64,000 nucleotides of DNA from positions 1 through 64,000 of the forward strand of contig VFKE01000022.1 in the NCBI GenBank assembly GCA_009885695.1, given 5' to 3'. A program made the translations under genes and the position numbers. The stretch is from Verrucomicrobiota bacterium (lineage in GTDB: Bacteria; Verrucomicrobiota; Verrucomicrobiia; Verrucomicrobiales; Verrucomicrobiaceae). Under the pieces are notes generated by a model. That model worked only from the letters and a program-made list of their open reading frames with translations, was not told the origin of the DNA and did no database searches. Positions 22,973-32,213 of this stretch are shown one piece after another; position 1 is the first letter of the stretch; the number at the start of each line of letters is the position of its first letter.

Positions 22973-25900
22973 ATGAAAAAGTCATCGCTTCTAGCTGTCC
23001 TGAGCCTCCTCCTTGCGAGCCGCGTGCCCGCTGCCGAACTGATCATCACCCCGGAAACCATCACTCCTTCCTCGACCCTCGAACTCCGGTTTGAGACTCC
23101 CATGATCGACAAGGACCGGGTCGGGTCGGTGGAGAAGGAGTCGCCGCTGGTTGGCGATCCAGCCATTACCGGCGAGTTCAAGTGGACCAGCACCCGGAGC
23201 GGTCAGTTCCGTTTCACCCAGCCCCCTGCCTTTGCCACGACCTATAAGTTCCAGCTTCGCGCGGGCTTGAAAGACGCGTCGGGCAAGGAGGTCGAGGCCG
23301 AGAAGTTTGACAAATCCAAAACGGAAGGGTTCCGCATGGTTACCCAGTCGCGCGACTATCCCTATTCTCATTCTTACGGGCAGGCTGGCATCCAGCAGCG
23401 GGTGCCTCGCTATCTACTTCAGTTTTCGGATGCTGTGGATGCTTCGGCTGCTGCCGATCAGATGAGTTTTGTCAGCAAGGCTGGCACCCGGGTGGCGGCG
23501 AAGGCGCGGCTGGCGACAGGCAAGGACTTTCGCCGTCGTTATGTGCAGTATGCTCCGACCTGGGACGAGCTGGCCACTGGTGGCAAAATCCAGCCCAAAC
23601 CTGAAGACATGCGGCCCAACGCTTTGATCGTTGAGAGCCAGGAGCCGCTAACAGTTGGCGAGAGTTGGACACTCCTGGTGCCGAAGTCATTTACCAATCT
23701 GGCCAAGAAGGCTACGATGGACGAGGAAAAGCTTCTGGTGTGGGGCAACGTCGTCAAATTGGAAGTCAAGCACGCGGTTGAAGCGACACATTTTGATCGG
23801 CCGCATTCCATCGAGGTTCATTTTAACAAGTCTGTCGTCTGTGCGCCAGAGGCCGCCGGGGATGACGCGCATTTCCGCCCCTTCATCAAGGTGGAACCCG
23901 CGCCACCGGGGTTGAAAATCATCTCAGCTTACGGCGGAAACACGATTCAAGACGAAAAGGGCGGCGAGCACCGTTACTCGAACTCGGTCAGGCTCGAAGG
24001 CAAGTTCGCGTTGGAAACCGAATACACCGTCACCGTCTCTCATGAAATTCCGGCTGCTGATGAAATCGGGATGGTAGCAGGCTTCTCCAAAGCACACGTG
24101 TTCCACGCCAGCAACGCCTACGTCTCGACTTCCGCTTTCCAAAACACCCAGCTTTCGAGCGGGAGCGGCCTCTTCGACATCTATGCTGCCAACTATAAGA
24201 ATCTGCGTGTTCGAGTGAAGCAGCTCAACGACGGCGACCTGATCCAGGCGCGGATGCTCTATCAGAAAACTTACAATACTTGGGATGACGGCAAGGGGAA
24301 GAACATAACAAAGTTTGAGTCCGCACCCTTCGAAGATTTCCCCGGCAAAGTCGTTTTTGACAAGACCTACGCCAATCAAAAGCCGCTGGAAAAGGCTACG
24401 CTGATCAATCTCAAATGGAGCGAGGTGCTCGGCCAGACTCCGGCCGCGCCTGTGTTCGTCGAGATCGAAGGCTCGCCGCAGGAAGGCGCGCCCAGCGGCA
24501 TCATCTTCAACCGGTCGATTGTCGAGTTCACTGACATTGGCCTCATGGTGAAAAATTCGGGTGTGGAGACCATGGCTTATGCCTTCTCCCTGCGCACGGG
24601 TGCGCCGCTGCCGGATACGCAGGTCACTTTTACGGACAACGAACGCGGCTATCTCGGCTCAGTTCCCACCAACGACAAGGGCATCGCCACCCTGAGTGCG
24701 AAAGGCTCGAAGGGCTGGGCGCTGGCGAAGCGCGGCGCGGATTGTGCGGCGCTGGATTTTGGTGACGGTTACGGCGGCATTTCGCTCTGGCGTCATGGCG
24801 TGCAAAATTATGCGTATGACTCGCCGTGGAAACGGCAGACGCAGACTTTCATCTTCTCCGATCGCCCCGTCTATAAGCCGGGCGACACGGCGCACGTTAA
24901 GGCCATCGCCCGCCTGCGGAGCGGCGATGATTTTTCTCTCGGCATGAGACCGCTCAAGGCGAAGCTGATCGTGAGCGATCCGCGTGGTCGCAACATTCTG
25001 ACGAAGCCGATCACGTTTTCCGCGAACGGAACCTGGAACGATGACGTTAGATTCCCCGAGACCTTGACCGGCTGGTATTCCCTGCAAATTGCATATCCAA
25101 AAAAGGAGTCAGATGGCGCTGAGGAAACCGATGGTGCGGAGGAGTCCGATGAATACAACCGCTACGGCGGGGCCAGTCTCAGTCTCCGGGTGGACGACTA
25201 CAAGCCGAACACGTTTGAGGTCGCGCTCGACGGTGCGAAGCACAAGTTGGAGCGTGATCGCATCACGGTGCCGCTGCGCGCACGTTATTATATGGGCAAG
25301 GCACTGTCACAGGCGAAGACAACATGGAGTGCCAGCCTTCAGCAGAACTTCCAGGCGCCAGCGGACTTCGCGGAGTTTTCATTTGGCGATGTCGAGAGCA
25401 GGTGGCACTACGGGGAGGATCGCGACGAGGAGACAGCCGCTGAAGAAGAGCCCGAGAAGCAGTGGGGGGCCAATGGCATCATGGAACTTGCTGAAGACGG
25501 CACAGCGAGCATCGAACTGCCGCTTCCACCGCCCCACAAGGAAGCGCTGCCGCAGACGATCATGGTGTATGCCGACGTGACCGACGTGAACCAGCAGACG
25601 ATTTCCGCCAGCACTGAATTTCAAATACCTGGCGCTGACTTCCTCGTCGGAGTGAAGAAGAACAAATGGTATGGCAATGTTGGGAAGGTGTTCGACTTTG
25701 ATTTCACTTCCATCACGCCCGAAGGAAAACCCTTCCAGGCACCGGTGCCGGTCGATGTGAAGATCGAGCGCCAGGAATGGAACACCGTGCGTGTGCAGGC
25801 TGCAGGCGGCGATGTCACCACGAAGAATCAGGTGACGATGACCCAGGAATTGAAGACCACGCTTCAAGTCGAGGGCGCAAAAGGCGTGACCAAGGCGCTG

Positions 25901-28831
25901 ACGGTGTTTCAGTTCACGCCGAAAAAAGGTGGTACTTATTTCCTCACCGCGACGGCGAAGGATGCCAAGGGGTTGAACGTCATCACGCGGGTGCCATTTT
26001 ACGTCCTCGGCGGCGACGGCTATCCGTGGTCTTGGGAAGATGGAGAAAAAATCACGCTCCAGCCGGACAAGACAACCGCCAAACCCGGCGAGGAAGTCAC
26101 GATCGTGGTGAAGTCCCCGATCTCAGGCACCGCGCTGGTCACCGTGGAACGCAACCGCGTGCATCGCTCATTCCTCGCAACCATCACGCCGGAGAATCCC
26201 GTGGTGAAAGTCCCCATCACCGATGAAGATTCGCCCAACGCCTTCATCTCAGTCATGGTCATCCGTGGCGCGGCGGACAGCCCGCAGGCTGAGAAGATGC
26301 CTGAATACAAGCTGGGTTACTGCGAGATCATCGTGCCCTCCGTGGCGAAGAAACTCTTCGTGGAGGCCAAACCGACCCAGTCAATTGTGCGGCCCGGCGA
26401 GGAACTCACCGTGAATGCGACTGTAAAAGACAACAAGGGAACCCCGGTCGCCGGCAGCGAAGTCACGCTCTATGCCGTGGATGAAGGTGTGCTCAGCCTG
26501 ATGTCTTACGAGACGCCGATGCCCTTCGCCTTTTTCCATGCCTCTATGGGGCTGGCTGTCAGAACGTTCACCACGCTCAGTAGTCTCCTGGCCGAGGACA
26601 TGGACAAGCGCGACCGCGGCAACAAAGGCATCATCGTCGGCGGCGGCGGGGAGGAAGGCGGCGCGGATGCAGCCATGCGGAAAAACTTTGTCGCCACGGC
26701 AACATGGAACGCATCGCTCATCACCGACAAGGATGGCCGCGTCAGCACCACATTCAAGGTGCCCGACAGCCTGACGCGCTACCGCATCATGGCCATCGCC
26801 GTGAAGGATGCCGACCGCTTCGGTACTGGTGAATCTTCTTTCACCGTGAACAAGCCGCTGATGGTGGAACCCGTCGTGCCGCGTTTCGCCCACGTCGGTG
26901 ATGAAATCCTCATCAAGGCCGTGCTCCATAACACCACCGCGTTCAGCGGCGAAGTCGAAGTCGAACTGAAGCTGGACGACACCGCGACACTCATCAGTGA
27001 GGAGCGACCTTATGCCCTGGTCGCGATGCTGAAGAACCGCACCATGACCAACGACGGCAAGCTCGACCGCCGCAGCATCACGCTCAAGGCTGGTGAGACC
27101 ACGGCGCTGGCGTTCCCGGTGAAGTTCGTCAAAGCTGGCACCTGCGCCTGGCAGTGGCGCGCGCGCACCGTGAAGTGGAGCGATGCCAAAGAGCTGGCCG
27201 ACGCGGTAGAGAGCAAGTTCGAAGTCACCCAGTCCGCGCCTGCATTGCGTGAAGTGCATTACTTTGAACTCACCAGTGCCAAGTCGAATGAAAGCCTCCT
27301 CAAAGGCATCAATCCTCAACTCCTCGAAAGCGACGGCACACTGCGGCTCGATTTCAACCGCAGCCGGCTCGGTGAAGCGCGCGATGCCCTGGAGCATTTG
27401 CTGCATTACCCTTATGGCTGTGTCGAACAAACCACCAGCAGCACATTGCCCTGGCTCGCGCTGGCGAAATATGAACCGATGTTCCCCGACCTCCTGCAGC
27501 AGGACAAGGTGCGCAACGCCATCACTCGCGGGGCTGACCGCCTGCTCACGATGCAGACCGACGAAGGCGGCCTTTCCTACTGGCCGGACGGCGAGAAGCC
27601 CTTGCTCTGGGCTTCTGCCTATGGCGGCTATGGCTTGATCAAGGCGAAGGAATGGGGCGCATCGGTGCCGCAGGAAGCGGTGGATAAACTCACCACCTGG
27701 ATATCGAGACAACTGCGCGAATTGAAGCTTGCGGATACCAAGGAGACCTCCAATCTCTGTGACTCCGCGCTCGCGCTTTACATGCTGGCGAAGGCGGGCA
27801 AGCCGGAACCTTCCTATCAGACAGTGCTCTATCAGCGCCGGGATGATCTTCCGGAAATGTCCCGCCTCTTCCTCGCGATGGCCATGTGCCTGACGAATAC
27901 GCCGGAGAAGCAGATCACTGAACTGCTCAAACCAGCAAAAGGCACCAGGCAATGGGATCAATACTGGCTGGGCGACAAGACCGCTGCCGGCTTGCGCATG
28001 ATCGTCTGCGCGCATCTCGGTCTGACGGATGAAGGAAATAAATACGCCAGTGAAGTGCTCGCGCGTCGCAATGGCCAGGGACACTGGGGCACGACGTTTT
28101 CAAACTCCTGGTTGCTGCTTGGCCTTGCCGCCGGTGAGAAAGCGCCGAAGGATGCCAAGCCGATCAGCTTCGAAGTCGCCTGGGGCGACAAGAAGAGCGA
28201 CCTCACGCTGGCTGACACGATGAGCACCACCAGTTCGATCTATGAGTTCGATAGCAAGCTGGGTGCGAAGACTCTGCGTGCCACCGTGCCCGCCGGCCAG
28301 ACGGTGCGGGGACGCGTCGAACTGAAAGCCTGGCCGGATCTCAAGACATTCCAGTCTGTGCAGAAGGGTTTTGGCATCAAGCGCCGCTATGAGCGTCTCA
28401 CTCCGACGGGCGCGCTGGAGGAGTCGAAGAACCTCCGCGTTGGCGATCTCATTGTGGTCACGCTCGACATCAAGGTGCTCAAGGGCAACCGCTACCTTGC
28501 CGTCGAAGATCCGCTACCCAGTGTGTTCGAGCCGGTAAATCCGGAGTTCGCCACGCAGAACCAGCGCCAGGATGCCAAGGCTCAGGACAACGCCTGGTAT
28601 TGCGACTATCGCGAACTGCGCAATGACAAGGCCTTGTTCTTCACGGATGACTGGAGCCAGCTTGGAACCTTCGAGTTGAAATACCTCGCCCGCGTCATCG
28701 CCGAGGGCGATGTCATCGCGCCGCCCGCGCGCATCGAAGCCATGTATCAGCCCGATCAATACGGTCTCAGCGACATCACCCGCGTGCAGACCCTGCCGAT
28801 GACCAATGGCGGAAACGTGGCGGAGAAGTAA
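22973..28831 (+). CDS. large bacterial alpha-2-macroglobulin (thioester type)
   Basis: Envelope protease-trap protein of 1952 aa, larger than E. coli YfhM (about 1650). It begins with a signal peptide (LLAVLSLLLASRVPAAE) without a lipobox cysteine. Many MG (beta) domains lead to a Gly-rich, bait-like stretch with IIVGGGGEEGGADAAMRK near residues 1220-1236. Next is the A2M signature NFVATATWNASLITDKDG, then PDSLTRYRIMAIAV. The thioester motif is GCVEQTTSST with C1483 and EQ at 1485-1486, inside the alpha/alpha-barrel TED domain. Two acidic linkers (near 708-722 and 818-832) are unusual. It is followed by pbpC, the classic pairing in which A2M blocks host proteases and PBP1C repairs wall damage. 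Confidence 0.95.
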   Translation: MKKSSLLAVLSLLLASRVPAAELIITPETITPSSTLELRFETPMIDKDRVGSVEKESPLVGDPAITGEFKWTSTRSGQFRFTQPPAFATTYKFQLRAGLKDASGKEVEAEKFDKSKTEGFRMVTQSRDYPYSHSYGQAGIQQRVPRYLLQFSDAVDASAAADQMSFVSKAGTRVAAKARLATGKDFRRRYVQYAPTWDELATGGKIQPKPEDMRPNALIVESQEPLTVGESWTLLVPKSFTNLAKKATMDEEKLLVWGNVVKLEVKHAVEATHFDRPHSIEVHFNKSVVCAPEAAGDDAHFRPFIKVEPAPPGLKIISAYGGNTIQDEKGGEHRYSNSVRLEGKFALETEYTVTVSHEIPAADEIGMVAGFSKAHVFHASNAYVSTSAFQNTQLSSGSGLFDIYAANYKNLRVRVKQLNDGDLIQARMLYQKTYNTWDDGKGKNITKFESAPFEDFPGKVVFDKTYANQKPLEKATLINLKWSEVLGQTPAAPVFVEIEGSPQEGAPSGIIFNRSIVEFTDIGLMVKNSGVETMAYAFSLRTGAPLPDTQVTFTDNERGYLGSVPTNDKGIATLSAKGSKGWALAKRGADCAALDFGDGYGGISLWRHGVQNYAYDSPWKRQTQTFIFSDRPVYKPGDTAHVKAIARLRSGDDFSLGMRPLKAKLIVSDPRGRNILTKPITFSANGTWNDDVRFPETLTGWYSLQIAYPKKESDGAEETDGAEESDEYNRYGGASLSLRVDDYKPNTFEVALDGAKHKLERDRITVPLRARYYMGKALSQAKTTWSASLQQNFQAPADFAEFSFGDVESRWHYGEDRDEETAAEEEPEKQWGANGIMELAEDGTASIELPLPPPHKEALPQTIMVYADVTDVNQQTISASTEFQIPGADFLVGVKKNKWYGNVGKVFDFDFTSITPEGKPFQAPVPVDVKIERQEWNTVRVQAAGGDVTTKNQVTMTQELKTTLQVEGAKGVTKALTVFQFTPKKGGTYFLTATAKDAKGLNVITRVPFYVLGGDGYPWSWEDGEKITLQPDKTTAKPGEEVTIVVKSPISGTALVTVERNRVHRSFLATITPENPVVKVPITDEDSPNAFISVMVIRGAADSPQAEKMPEYKLGYCEIIVPSVAKKLFVEAKPTQSIVRPGEELTVNATVKDNKGTPVAGSEVTLYAVDEGVLSLMSYETPMPFAFFHASMGLAVRTFTTLSSLLAEDMDKRDRGNKGIIVGGGGEEGGADAAMRKNFVATATWNASLITDKDGRVSTTFKVPDSLTRYRIMAIAVKDADRFGTGESSFTVNKPLMVEPVVPRFAHVGDEILIKAVLHNTTAFSGEVEVELKLDDTATLISEERPYALVAMLKNRTMTNDGKLDRRSITLKAGETTALAFPVKFVKAGTCAWQWRARTVKWSDAKELADAVESKFEVTQSAPALREVHYFELTSAKSNESLLKGINPQLLESDGTLRLDFNRSRLGEARDALEHLLHYPYGCVEQTTSSTLPWLALAKYEPMFPDLLQQDKVRNAITRGADRLLTMQTDEGGLSYWPDGEKPLLWASAYGGYGLIKAKEWGASVPQEAVDKLTTWISRQLRELKLADTKETSNLCDSALALYMLAKAGKPEPSYQTVLYQRRDDLPEMSRLFLAMAMCLTNTPEKQITELLKPAKGTRQWDQYWLGDKTAAGLRMIVCAHLGLTDEGNKYASEVLARRNGQGHWGTTFSNSWLLLGLAAGEKAPKDAKPISFEVAWGDKKSDLTLADTMSTTSSIYEFDSKLGAKTLRATVPAGQTVRGRVELKAWPDLKTFQSVQKGFGIKRRYERLTPTGALEESKNLRVGDLIVVTLDIKVLKGNRYLAVEDPLPSVFEPVNPEFATQNQRQDAKAQDNAWYCDYRELRNDKALFFTDDWSQLGTFELKYLARVIAEGDVIAPPARIEAMYQPDQYGLSDITRVQTLPMTNGGNVAEK

Positions 28832-28840
28832 CCCTCGAAT

Positions 28841-28927
28841 GTAGCAGCCGACGTGAGGAGGCTCTAATAATGTTTGCCTGCGCAATGATAAACTTCCAGA
28901 TATGAGCTTTTTCACGTCGGCTGCTAC
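28841..28927. repeat. palindromic repeat (family E) overlapping the pbpC start
   Basis: GTAGCAGCCGACGTGA at 28841-28856 is matched by a perfect 16-base inverted copy at 28912-28927. The element fills the gap between the alpha-2-macroglobulin stop (28831) and pbpC. It includes the pbpC ATG (28902), so its right arm encodes residues 4-9 of PBP1C and it must form part of the ribosome-binding region. Confidence 0.85.
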
Positions 28928-31319
28928 GAAGAAATTGAGATGGCTTTGGAAGCTGGGCCTGGGGTCGATCATCATGGCTGCGTGCGCATGGTGGGCGCTT
29001 CCCTGGGCTGTCCCGTTGCCGGAGAAACTGCTCCAGCCGCTTCAGGCATCGCCCACTTTTCTTGCCACCGATGGAACACCGCTGCGCCAGATGCTCAGTG
29101 CTGATGGTCAGCGCGTGGCATCTCTGGTGAGTTTGGAGGATATTCCCTATGACCTTATTCACGCCACGCTCGCAGCTGAGGACCGGCGGTACTTTTCGCA
29201 TGGCGGCGTGGATCTTGCCGCCATCGCCCGCGCGACGTGGGACAACCTGATGGCGCGTCGTGTCGTGTCCGGCGCCTCGACCATCACCCAGCAACTGGCG
29301 AAAATTTCCGCCGGTGGTCCCAGGCCGCGCCGCTTGTGGACAAAGGTGATCGAAGCTCTTCAGGCCCGACGCCTTGAAATGACCTGGAGCAAGGATCGCA
29401 TCCTCACAGAATATTTGAATCGCGTTGGCTACGGCAATCTGCTGACCGGCTGTGCCAGCGCGGCCCAAGGGTATTTGGACAAGCCGTTGCACGATCTTTC
29501 TCCAGCCGAATGCGCCTTCCTCGCTTCGCTGCCGCAGGCTCCGTCGCGGCTCAACCCCTTCAAAAATTTCAAGGCGGCGCAGACGCGGCAGAAGTTCGTT
29601 CTCGATGGCATGGTCGAGCGTGGCTGGCTCACTGCTGAGAAACGGTTGCTCGCGAGTGAAGAGAAAATTGTGTTGCAGCGTTTCAACGGCGGCTTCGAAG
29701 CACCGCACGCCATTGAGCTGGCTTGTGGCACAGGCTTGCAGCCTGTGTGTGGAACCGGCATTCTGCCGGCTGAAACGCAAGCGGGCAAAATGCCCGCTTT
29801 ACACACAGGTTCAAAACCTGTGCCACAAGTTGTACGCACCACGATCCTGCCAAATCTGCAGATGCGCGTGGAATCGATCATCGCCCGCCGGCTGGCCACG
29901 CTGCGAGATCGTCATGTGACACAAGCCGCTGCGGTGGTCATTGAGAATAAAACGGGCCGAGTGCTGGCGCTGGCCGGCTCCCGTGATTTTTTTTCCAATG
30001 AAGGCGGACAGATCAACGGCGCGTGGGCGCCTCATTCCGCAGGTTCGGCGGTGAAGCCCTTCACTTACCTGCTGGCGTTGCAGCGCGGGTTCACTCCCGC
30101 TTCGATCATCCCCGACCTGCCCATCGAATTCAGCACGCCCGGCGGCATTTACCGGCCGGAGAATTACGATCATCGCCACTACGGCCCGGTGACGTTGCGC
30201 GCGGCGCTGGGTGCTTCGTTGAACATTCCCGCCGTGCGAGTGTTGAAACAGATCGGCGGCGAGAAGGCATTGTATGACACGCTGCAAAACCTCGGCATCA
30301 CCTCGCTCACGGAGCCGCCGGATCATTACGGTCTGGGTCTAACCATTGGCAATGCGCCCATGCGACTTCTGGAACTGACTAACGCCTATGCCTGTCTCGC
30401 GCGCCTTGGTGAATACAAACCGTGGATCCTGCTGGCCGATGCGCCGGAAGCGGCGAACAGACGCGTGTTTCCACGCGAGGTGTGTTATCAGATTGCGGAC
30501 ATCCTTGGAGACAATCAGGCGCGCGTTCCAACCTTCGGTCCCTGGTCGGTCATCCGGCTGCCCTTCAAGGTCGCAGTGAAGACCGGCACCAGCCGGAACT
30601 ATCGCGACAACTGGACGCTCGGCTATTCGCCGGAGTTCACGGTGGGAGTGTGGGCGGGCAACTTCGATCATACGCCGATGGAAAACGTATCTGGCGTCAC
30701 GGGTGCGGGGCCGATCTTCCGTGACATTTTTCTGCGCCTGCGGGAATCGTCCGGTACCAGCTGGTTTGACGCACCGGCCGGGATCGTTCATGCAAAGATT
30801 GATCCGCGCACGGGACGTCGGGTGCCGGAAACCGGGATGGTGGTTCGCATGAGCCGGCCTGAGGTTTTTGTCAGCGGCTCGCTGCCCGACGAAGCAACGA
30901 TGAAGGATTACGAAGCGGAGTCGGGTCGTGCGTATCTGTCGGACGATTATGCAAAATGGATTTCCCAAGGAGATCAATGGCTGACGGGGCTTGTTTGCCT
31001 GAGGCCGACGACGGTGGCGTTACTGCCGCCGCGCATTCTTTCGCCCACGGATGGGAGCGTCTTGTTTCTGGATCCTGATCTGCCAGAAGAAGGTCGAAGG
31101 CTGTTGTTGCGGGCGCAGGAGAGTGAGTCGGTAAACTGGGATTCGCCGACGTTGCGCATCGACGGGAACGATGGTGCTCCGGTGGCATGGCTGATTCCGG
31201 GTCGTCATGAGATCACAGCGTTCCACCGGAAATCCGGCTTGCAGACGACGGTGTCGGTCGAGGTGCGGGATGCGTCGGAGCTCGCGGCACAGCGAAGGAG
31301 CAAGTTGCTGGTCAGGTGA
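28902..31319 (+). CDS. pbpC: penicillin-binding protein 1C
   Basis: Bifunctional peptidoglycan glycosyltransferase/transpeptidase, 805 aa. The N-terminal anchor helix is about residues 17-36. The GT51 domain shows E93 in AAEDRRYFSHGGVD and GASTITQQLAK. The transpeptidase has S382 (SAVK), S439-L-N441 and K560-T-G (VKTGTSRNYRDNW). A C-terminal PBP1C-type domain follows from about residue 690. Between the two catalytic domains, residues about 274-309 are encoded by an in-frame palindromic repeat (CGTGLQPVCGTGILPA and onward), not by conserved protein sequence. The start codon and first nine residues lie in a second repeat. It is paired with the upstream alpha-2-macroglobulin. Both catalytic centres look intact. 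Confidence 0.95.
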   Translation: MSFFTSAATKKLRWLWKLGLGSIIMAACAWWALPWAVPLPEKLLQPLQASPTFLATDGTPLRQMLSADGQRVASLVSLEDIPYDLIHATLAAEDRRYFSHGGVDLAAIARATWDNLMARRVVSGASTITQQLAKISAGGPRPRRLWTKVIEALQARRLEMTWSKDRILTEYLNRVGYGNLLTGCASAAQGYLDKPLHDLSPAECAFLASLPQAPSRLNPFKNFKAAQTRQKFVLDGMVERGWLTAEKRLLASEEKIVLQRFNGGFEAPHAIELACGTGLQPVCGTGILPAETQAGKMPALHTGSKPVPQVVRTTILPNLQMRVESIIARRLATLRDRHVTQAAAVVIENKTGRVLALAGSRDFFSNEGGQINGAWAPHSAGSAVKPFTYLLALQRGFTPASIIPDLPIEFSTPGGIYRPENYDHRHYGPVTLRAALGASLNIPAVRVLKQIGGEKALYDTLQNLGITSLTEPPDHYGLGLTIGNAPMRLLELTNAYACLARLGEYKPWILLADAPEAANRRVFPREVCYQIADILGDNQARVPTFGPWSVIRLPFKVAVKTGTSRNYRDNWTLGYSPEFTVGVWAGNFDHTPMENVSGVTGAGPIFRDIFLRLRESSGTSWFDAPAGIVHAKIDPRTGRRVPETGMVVRMSRPEVFVSGSLPDEATMKDYEAESGRAYLSDDYAKWISQGDQWLTGLVCLRPTTVALLPPRILSPTDGSVLFLDPDLPEEGRRLLLRAQESESVNWDSPTLRIDGNDGAPVAWLIPGRHEITAFHRKSGLQTTVSVEVRDASELAAQRRSKLLVR
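29722..29829. repeat. four-hairpin palindromic repeat (family A) in frame inside pbpC
   Basis: A 108-base element, exactly 36 codons, with 13-base perfect inverted ends (CTTGTGGCACAGG at the left). Four successive hairpins are visible: CACAGGCT..AGCCTGTG, CCGGCA..TGCCGG, GCGGGCA..TGCCCGC and CACAGGTT..AACCTGTG. It is related to the copy at 8423. Translation stays open through it, giving the phrase CGTGLQPVCGTGILPA and PALHTGSKPVPQ. Confidence 0.9.
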
Positions 31320-31546
31320 GGCCCGTCCGCATCATCATATGAAAGACCGGAAATTCTCGTGTCGCTTTTTCTTCAAGCTGGAGCCTCCTATTGCTTCCTC
31401 GAATTTTCCCCAAGGAGCGGCGCATTTTATACCGCCGCCGAAGCCACCTCTGCCCACGCAGACACATAGTGGGTTTATTATCCCAAATCTGCGTGAATCA
31501 GCGTAATCAGCGAATAAATTTTTCTCGCTAAACTTTCAAATTTCGT
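31320..31546. other. intergenic region without recognised gene
   Basis: 227 bases between the convergent pbpC and toxin genes. No gene-like reading frame, strong hairpin or RNA gene is seen. It has a short near-duplication (AATCTGCGTGAATCAGCGT and AATCAGCGAATAAAT) close to 31488-31518. Confidence 0.6.
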
Positions 31547-31870
31547 TCAGTCCGAAAGATATTCCGTAACGGCACGCTCCAGCTTTTGCAGGTCGGCTGG
31601 CGATAAGAACGTGATCGCATTCAAGAGCCTGGATTTCGCCGCCTGCCGGATGCCAGGAATGACGGCGAAGCTGGGTTTCCTTCCGCCTGCGGACAATCTG
31701 ACGCGCAGTGGCCAGATTTCACCGGCTTGGGTGGAAAGCGGAATCACGGCGACCGTGTCCAATCGGGCATTGAGTGTGCTGTTGGAGAGCACAACAGCAG
31801 GGCGCACCTTGCCCAACTCCGGTGGATGAGCGTCGCTTAAATTGACCCAAACCACCGTCCCGCGTTTCAT
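31547..31870 (-). CDS. PemK/MazF-family toxin
   Basis: 107 aa from the ATG at 31870. MKRGTVVWVNLSDAHPPELG followed by KVRPAVVLS is the MazF/PemK N-terminus (KxRPxxVLS). VAVIPLSTQAGEIWPLRVRL and PSFAVIPGIRQAAKSRLL hold the conserved Thr/Arg-like active-site positions. Its ATG overlaps the stop of the upstream antitoxin (ATGA). This is a second toxin pair, distinct in its antitoxin type from the one at 17.5 kb. Confidence 0.9.
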   Translation of the reverse strand: MKRGTVVWVNLSDAHPPELGKVRPAVVLSNSTLNARLDTVAVIPLSTQAGEIWPLRVRLSAGGRKPSFAVIPGIRQAAKSRLLNAITFLSPADLQKLERAVTEYLSD

Positions 31871-32112
31871 GGTTTGCGGCGTTTTGGAGAACTGGCCAGC
31901 GGCGCGGACTCCCATGATGACAGCCACGCGGCTTCGTTTTTGTTTCCTTTCAGCAGCGTGCCATAAGCATCCGCGGCGGACTCCAGTGCGCGGTGTTTTT
32001 CCTCGCGTGCGACCAGCTCGCGCACGAACCCGGTCAGCGACTGCGCGCCCGGCTTCATCCGCTTGATGGCCGAGTGCAGTACGGGATCAAGTTTGATGGT
32101 TGTCGCCTGCAT
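31867..32112 (-). CDS. ribbon-helix-helix-like antitoxin
   Basis: 81 aa from the ATG at 32112. MQATTIKLDPVLHSAIKRMK resembles the N-terminal strand and first helix of RHH antitoxins, and SLTGFVRELVAREEKHRALE gives the second helix. The C-terminal tail (about 45-81) should neutralise the toxin. An in-frame upstream ATG at 32148 adds 12 residues. A palindrome at 32111-32129 overlaps the start and is a candidate operator. Coupled to the toxin by 4 bases. Confidence 0.82.
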   Translation of the reverse strand: MQATTIKLDPVLHSAIKRMKPGAQSLTGFVRELVAREEKHRALESAADAYGTLLKGNKNEAAWLSSWESAPLASSPKRRKP

Positions 32113-32129
32113 ATACTCGAAAGGTATAT
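32111..32129. promoter_or_regulatory. palindrome at the antitoxin start, candidate operator
   Basis: ATATAC, seven bases, GTATAT: perfect 6-base inverted arms that overlap the antitoxin start codon by two bases. Short spaced palindromes of this sort are typical targets of RHH antitoxins. Confidence 0.5.
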
Positions 32130-32213
32130 TTCCATCGTAATTTGTCAACTATTGGCGTCCGTTGTCGCCGCATTATTCATGCGGATTGATTTCATTGCTG
32201 TTCATATCAAAGA

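Noticed and set aside
26381-28084. 567-codon minus-strand open frame
   Set aside because: It lies wholly inside the alpha-2-macroglobulin gene, including the thioester region, and its translation is low-quality shadow sequence.
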